Under the pieces are notes generated by a model. That model did not search any database, was not told the origin of the DNA, and saw only the letters and a program-made list of their open reading frames with translations. Positions 7,351 to 7,704 of a stretch of 7,704 nt of DNA are shown piece by piece. This DNA comes from Bifidobacterium breve (lineage in GTDB: Bacteria > Actinomycetota > Acidimicrobiia > Acidimicrobiales > Ilumatobacteraceae). Location of the stretch: assembly GCA_943325425.2 (NCBI GenBank), contig CALPPJ020000051.1, forward strand, positions 1 through 7,704. The letters run 5' to 3'. The position numbers were made by a program, and so were the translations under genes. Within the stretch, counting starts at the first letter, position 1. Each line of letters starts with the position of its first letter.

Positions 7351-7406
7351 AGTTTTTCTGGTGGCAGGAATGGTCGGTTTTCCGACCATTCCTGCCACCA
7401 AAAACT
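7351..7406. repeat. Long near-perfect hairpin between divergent genes
   Basis: GGTGGCAGGAATGGTCGG (7360-7377), a TTTT loop (7378-7381) and the exact complement CCGACCATTCCTGCCACC (7382-7399) make a perfect 18-bp stem. Beyond a two-base bulge (CT, 7358-7359), AGTTTTT (7351-7357) also pairs with AAAAACT (7400-7406), giving about 25 bp in all. It lies upstream of both divergent genes. The T-tract is on the 5' side and the A-tract on the 3' side on the plus strand, and the minus strand reads the same way, so neither direction gives the 3' U-tract of an intrinsic terminator. Possibilities are a dispersed palindromic (REP/MITE-like) element, a cruciform or boundary element, a protein-binding site, or a structured 5' leader of the amidohydrolase. 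The structure is certain; its nature is not. Confidence 0.9.
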
Positions 7407-7434
7407 CCACGACGATCTCACTGGAGTGGTGTGG

Positions 7435-7440
7435 CACAAT
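7435..7440 (+). promoter_or_regulatory. Possible -10 element of a leaderless amidohydrolase transcript
   Basis: CACAAT resembles TATAAT at four of six positions and ends 6 bp before the ATG at 7447. There is no convincing ribosome site before that ATG: the only purine-rich stretch, GGCGAG, abuts it. Leaderless transcription starting at the ATG, common in Actinobacteria, would explain both observations. No clear -35 hexamer was found. Confidence 0.3.
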
Positions 7441-7446
7441 GGCGAG

Positions 7447-7704
7447 ATGAGCGCTCATGACTTAGTGATCCGCAATGCATCCCTTGTCGACGGCACGGGG
7501 GCTCCGGCCCGAATCGCCGATGTCGCAGTGAGCGACGGCGTCATCACCGAAGTCGGCCCTCGCCTGTCGGGTGCTGGCACTCGCGAAATTGACGCCGACG
7601 GCTTGACCGTGACCCCCGGTTTTGTTGATATCCATACCCACTTCGACGGTCAGGCCACCTGGGACCCCATTTTGGCGCCATCAAGTATCCATGGCGTCAC
7701 ATCA
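7447..7704 (+). CDS. N-acyl-D-amino-acid deacylase-type amidohydrolase, N-terminal part only
   Basis: The first 86 residues of a metal-dependent amidohydrolase running off the right edge (whole proteins of this family are usually about 500-580 residues). The N-terminus shows the usual small beta-sandwich entry (DLVIRNASLVDGTGAPARIADVAVSDGVITEVG, residues 5-37). Then comes TPGFVDIHTHFDGQATWDP (56-74), with the HxH metal ligands at H63 and H65. The HFDGQ..WDP form is typical of D-aminoacylase / N-acyl-D-amino-acid deacylase (amidohydrolase family 3) rather than dihydroorotase or imidazolonepropionase. Substrate cannot be fixed without the rest of the protein. It is transcribed away from dnaK, and nothing links it to the heat-shock operon apart from the shared upstream region. 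Start choice: the only in-frame ATG close before the conserved LVIRNA strand, although it lacks a ribosome site. Confidence 0.88.
   Translation, partial: MSAHDLVIRNASLVDGTGAPARIADVAVSDGVITEVGPRLSGAGTREIDADGLTVTPGFVDIHTHFDGQATWDPILAPSSIHGVTS

Noticed and set aside
7351..7406. Bidirectional intrinsic terminator
   Set aside because: Both neighbouring genes start here and run away from it, and the tract polarity is wrong for a 3' U-tract on either strand.
7370..7450. A 26-codon plus-strand ORF whose TGA overlaps the amidohydrolase ATG (ATGA), suggesting a leader peptide
   Set aside because: Its ATG lies in the left arm of the long hairpin with AGGA directly abutting it, a spacing that cannot serve as a ribosome site, and the peptide has no recognisable regulatory composition. 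The overlap is probably chance.

Overview
The window carries a tightly packed heat-shock chaperone operon on the minus strand, read from right to left: dnaK, grpE, dnaJ, hspR, a heme-dependent oxidative N-demethylase-like gene (DUF3445 family), then clpB, which runs off the left edge. A 270-bp intergenic region separates it from a divergent plus-strand gene, the start of an N-acyl-D-amino-acid deacylase-type amidohydrolase that runs off the right edge. There is no gene-free stretch longer than 300 bases, and I saw no tRNA, rRNA, CRISPR array or insertion sequence.

The dnaK-grpE-dnaJ-hspR order, with the MerR-family repressor HspR in the operon it controls and clpB downstream, is the classic actinobacterial arrangement. 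DnaK also lacks the N-terminal insertion found in Gram-negative DnaK. Base composition is only moderately GC-rich, so a moderate-GC actinobacterium (for example a freshwater or marine Acidimicrobiia-like lineage) fits better than Streptomyces or Mycobacterium. The lineage is an inference, not something the sequence proves.

Region by region: 1-2307 is clpB without its last ~90 codons. 2321-3244 is the DUF3445 gene. 3258-3668 is hspR, 3679-4788 dnaJ, 4811-5326 grpE and 5335-7176 dnaK. 7177-7446 is the divergent control region, with a promoter candidate, a cluster of HspR-like half-sites and a striking long hairpin. 7447-7704 is the amidohydrolase start. Gaps within the operon are 8-22 bp, so one transcript probably covers all six genes.

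Functionally, DnaK, DnaJ and GrpE form the Hsp70 refolding cycle and ClpB is its disaggregase partner. HspR is expected to shut the operon off by binding the half-site cluster upstream of dnaK, probably with DnaK as co-repressor as in Streptomyces. The least expected points are: (1) a redox/heme enzyme gene sealed between hspR and clpB; (2) a perfect 18-bp hairpin with bulged, extended ends between the divergent genes, with the wrong tract polarity for a terminator; (3) an 18-bp hairpin inside the grpE coding sequence; (4) a three-copy TGACTCA array with an exact 18-bp period as the probable HspR operator; and (5) a ClpB with an unusually short segment before its second arginine-finger motif.
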